A stretch of 7,480 bases of DNA, taken from NCBI GenBank assembly GCA_002366645.1, contig DFBM01000054.1:1-7480 (forward strand), given 5' to 3'. Under the pieces are notes generated by a model. The model did no database searches and was not told the DNA's origin. It saw only the letters and a list, made by a program, of their open reading frames with translations. Below are positions 6,687 to 7,480 of this stretch, in pieces. Both the position numbers and the translations under genes were made by a program. Each line of letters begins with the position of its first letter. Position 1 is the first letter of the stretch. The DNA is from Rhodobacterales bacterium UBA3080. Lineage in GTDB: Bacteria > Pseudomonadota > Alphaproteobacteria > Rhodobacterales > Rhodobacteraceae.

Positions 6687-6862
6687 TTGCTTCCAATCCT
6701 GTAAGTTGGACTGAACTTAGGCATGATTGTGCGCCGCATCAAGCAATTTCGCGATTGCAGCATGCACTATAACGTCAATTGCAACAGTAAAGCCTTTGAC
6801 AAGGTAGGCTGCTTGTGGCACGTGACGGGGGAAATAGACCTAAAACACTTAAGGGGATTCCC
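6687..6862. promoter_or_regulatory. Divergent promoter region between phaZ and the FYDLN-acid gene
   Basis: A 176-bp gene-free stretch between two outward-facing genes, so both promoters should be here. For the plus strand, TTGACA at 6796-6801 is a perfect -35, but no good -10 follows at 16-18 bp; it lies within the inverted repeat AGCCT-N10-AGGCT (6791-6810). For the minus strand, TATAGT (6771-6766) is a 5/6 -10 match with only a poor -35, which would leave an untranslated leader of about 70 nt. The inverted repeat GCAAT-TTCGCG-ATTGC (6743-6758) and an adjoining TGC-rich tract, TGCATGCTGCA on the minus strand, lie just downstream of that -10 and could be regulator sites. Confidence 0.4.
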
Positions 6863-7189
6863 ATGCCCAACGAAGAATGGGGCGTAAAGCGCCTCTGTCC
6901 AAAATGTGCGACCCGGTTTTACGACCTGCAAAACGACCCGATGACTTGCCCGTCCTGCGGTTCCGAGTTTGATCTGGCGTCACTTCTGGATACCGGCAAA
7001 TCAACAGTTTCCAAGGCTAAAGAAAAAGCTGCGGCGGAAGTTGTGGAACCGGTCGCCGACGATCTGGACGACGTTGAAGACGTGTTGGATGACGATTCCA
7101 GTGATGATGACGATCTGCTAGACGATGACGAGGACACGGTTTCCTTGGAAGAAGTCGCCGCAGTTGCGATCGAAGACGACGACAATTGA
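6863..7189 (+). CDS. FYDLN acid domain protein (TIGR02300 family), zinc-ribbon-like with acidic tail
   Basis: A 108-residue protein of unknown function from a family found mainly in Alphaproteobacteria. Residues 1-40 are the conserved head: EEWGVKRLCPKCATRFYDLQ, with CPKC (Cys12, Cys15) and CPSC (Cys29, Cys32) flanking the name-giving FYDLQND (19-25). The two CxxC pairs suggest a small zinc ribbon, an inference. A short lysine-containing linker follows (STVSKAKEKAA, 47-57), and residues 60-108 are a strongly acidic, low-complexity tail with long runs of Asp and some Glu and Ser, probably disordered. The start is ATG at 6863, preceded by AAGGGG with 6-base spacing; an upstream in-frame GTG at 6815 would add 16 residues before the conserved head and has no such support. 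A hairpin follows the stop at 7201. From memory of alphaproteobacterial genomes, this gene is often near tRNA-Ala and aroA-cmk-rpsA; only the tRNA is visible here. Confidence 0.92.
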   Translation: MPNEEWGVKRLCPKCATRFYDLQNDPMTCPSCGSEFDLASLLDTGKSTVSKAKEKAAAEVVEPVADDLDDVEDVLDDDSSDDDDLLDDDEDTVSLEEVAAVAIEDDDN

Positions 7190-7200
7190 TCTTGAAATTG

Positions 7201-7237
7201 TGCGTGGCTGGTGTTTCGAACTGAAACCGGCCGCGCA
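7201..7237 (+). terminator. Hairpin downstream of the FYDLN gene, possible terminator
   Basis: TGCGTGGCTG-GT-GTTTC, loop gaact, then GAAAC-CGGCCGCGCA. The arms form 5 inner pairs, a 2-nt GT bulge on one side and 10 outer pairs, two of them G-U on the plus-strand transcript. It begins 11 bp after the stop codon, as a terminator would. The following bases (TTACTCC) hold no proper U-tract, so it may instead stabilise the 3' end or need Rho. Confidence 0.5.
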
Positions 7238-7457
7238 TTACTCCGGCTGATGCATTAGGCGTCTATTAGATTCCGACACCCCGAAATTTCGGAATTGCGC
7301 CCGCACCAGCGGGAAGCGATTGACCGCCGGATGCGGAACTTCAGTGGCCACCCGTTTTATCCTGTATGAAATTGTGAATCCGTAGCAATTTTCAACTTGA
7401 ATTCAGCGGTTTTAGTCCGTAGGTACACACCGTTGCCAGTTTCTGACGGGCAACAAA
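7238..7457. other. Gene-free stretch with small inverted repeats before the tRNA
   Basis: No credible coding region is seen. It contains the perfect 12-bp palindrome CCGAAATTTCGG (7281-7292), which competes with an alternative stem ATTCCGA/TCGGAAT (7270-7276 with 7290-7296). A stem CCCGC-acca-GCGGG follows at 7300-7313. An AT-rich near-repeat TGAAATTG/CAATTTTCA lies at 7367-7394. The tRNA promoter should lie near the right end; TTGAAT at 7397-7402 is a possible -35, but no convincing -10 follows. Function unknown. Confidence 0.4.
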
Positions 7458-7480
7458 GGGGCCATAGCTCAGATGGGAGA
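7458..7480 (+). tRNA. 5' end of a tRNA gene, probably tRNA-Ala (cut by window edge)
   Basis: The last 23 bases read as the 5' end of a tRNA: acceptor arm GGGGCCA (7458-7464), the TA at positions 8-9, D-stem GCTC (7467-7470), and the D-loop with its GG pair (AGATGGGA). The GGGGC start with TAGCTCAG is typical of bacterial tRNA-Ala. The anticodon lies outside the window, so identity rests on the acceptor and D-arm only. Confidence 0.8.

Noticed and set aside
6816..6834. Sigma-54 promoter (TGGCACG at 6817)
   Set aside because: The -24-like element has no GC-containing TTGC-type -12 element at the required spacing.
6815..6862. Upstream GTG start adding 16 residues to the FYDLN protein
   Set aside because: The conserved head begins at the ATG at 6863, which has a good AAGGGG ribosome binding site; the extension shows no family similarity.
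7193..7376. Direct repeat TGAAATTGTG at 7193-7202 and 7367-7376 as an attachment-site pair flanking an insertion
   Set aside because: Ten bases of AT-rich sequence only 174 bp apart with no integrase or cargo between; chance is sufficient.

Overview
The window looks like a core-chromosome segment of an alphaproteobacterium, quite possibly from the Rhodobacterales/roseobacter side. The best pointers are a FYDLN-acid (TIGR02300-type) protein, a family known mainly from Alphaproteobacteria, sitting just before a tRNA-Ala-like gene, together with a Cys-type intracellular polyhydroxyalkanoate depolymerase and a malic enzyme with a fused phosphotransacetylase-like domain. Base composition is moderately GC-rich with no abrupt shift. 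I see no insertion sequence, phage gene, CRISPR array or toxin-antitoxin pair.

Layout. (1) Positions 1-2820, plus strand: a tightly packed run of the 3' part of a maeB-type malic enzyme, a ribokinase-like PfkB sugar kinase starting after a 1-bp gap, and an IunH-type nucleoside hydrolase overlapping the kinase by ATGA. The last two fit nucleoside salvage: the hydrolase releases base plus ribose and the kinase phosphorylates the sugar. (2) Positions 2817-6686, minus strand, read from the right: phaZ (intracellular PHA depolymerase), a YgjP/DUF45 zinc metallopeptidase-like protein 3 bp later, a GntR/FCD regulator, and a class-C beta-lactamase-like serine hydrolase. The serine hydrolase reading frame is split by a single in-frame TAA. 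This separates its N-terminal membrane anchor from the intact catalytic domain. Its final stop overlaps the nucleoside hydrolase stop tail-to-tail by 4 bp. (3) Positions 6687-6862: a divergent promoter region. (4) Positions 6863-7189, plus strand: the FYDLN-acid zinc-ribbon-like protein with a very acidic tail, followed by a hairpin, a gene-free stretch with several small inverted repeats, and the first 23 nt of a tRNA (probably Ala) running off the window edge.

How they work together. Malic enzyme and PHA depolymerase both belong to central carbon and storage metabolism, but they are on opposite strands and no shared control can be read from the sequence. The GntR gene has a perfect 12-bp palindrome at its 5' end and a second, 9/12-matching copy 34 bp upstream, which suggests autoregulation. 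I do not see a clear undescribed system. The observations most worth checking are the nonsense codon in the serine hydrolase, the GntR operator pair with a possibly leaderless start, and the coupling of nucleoside-salvage genes to a malic enzyme.
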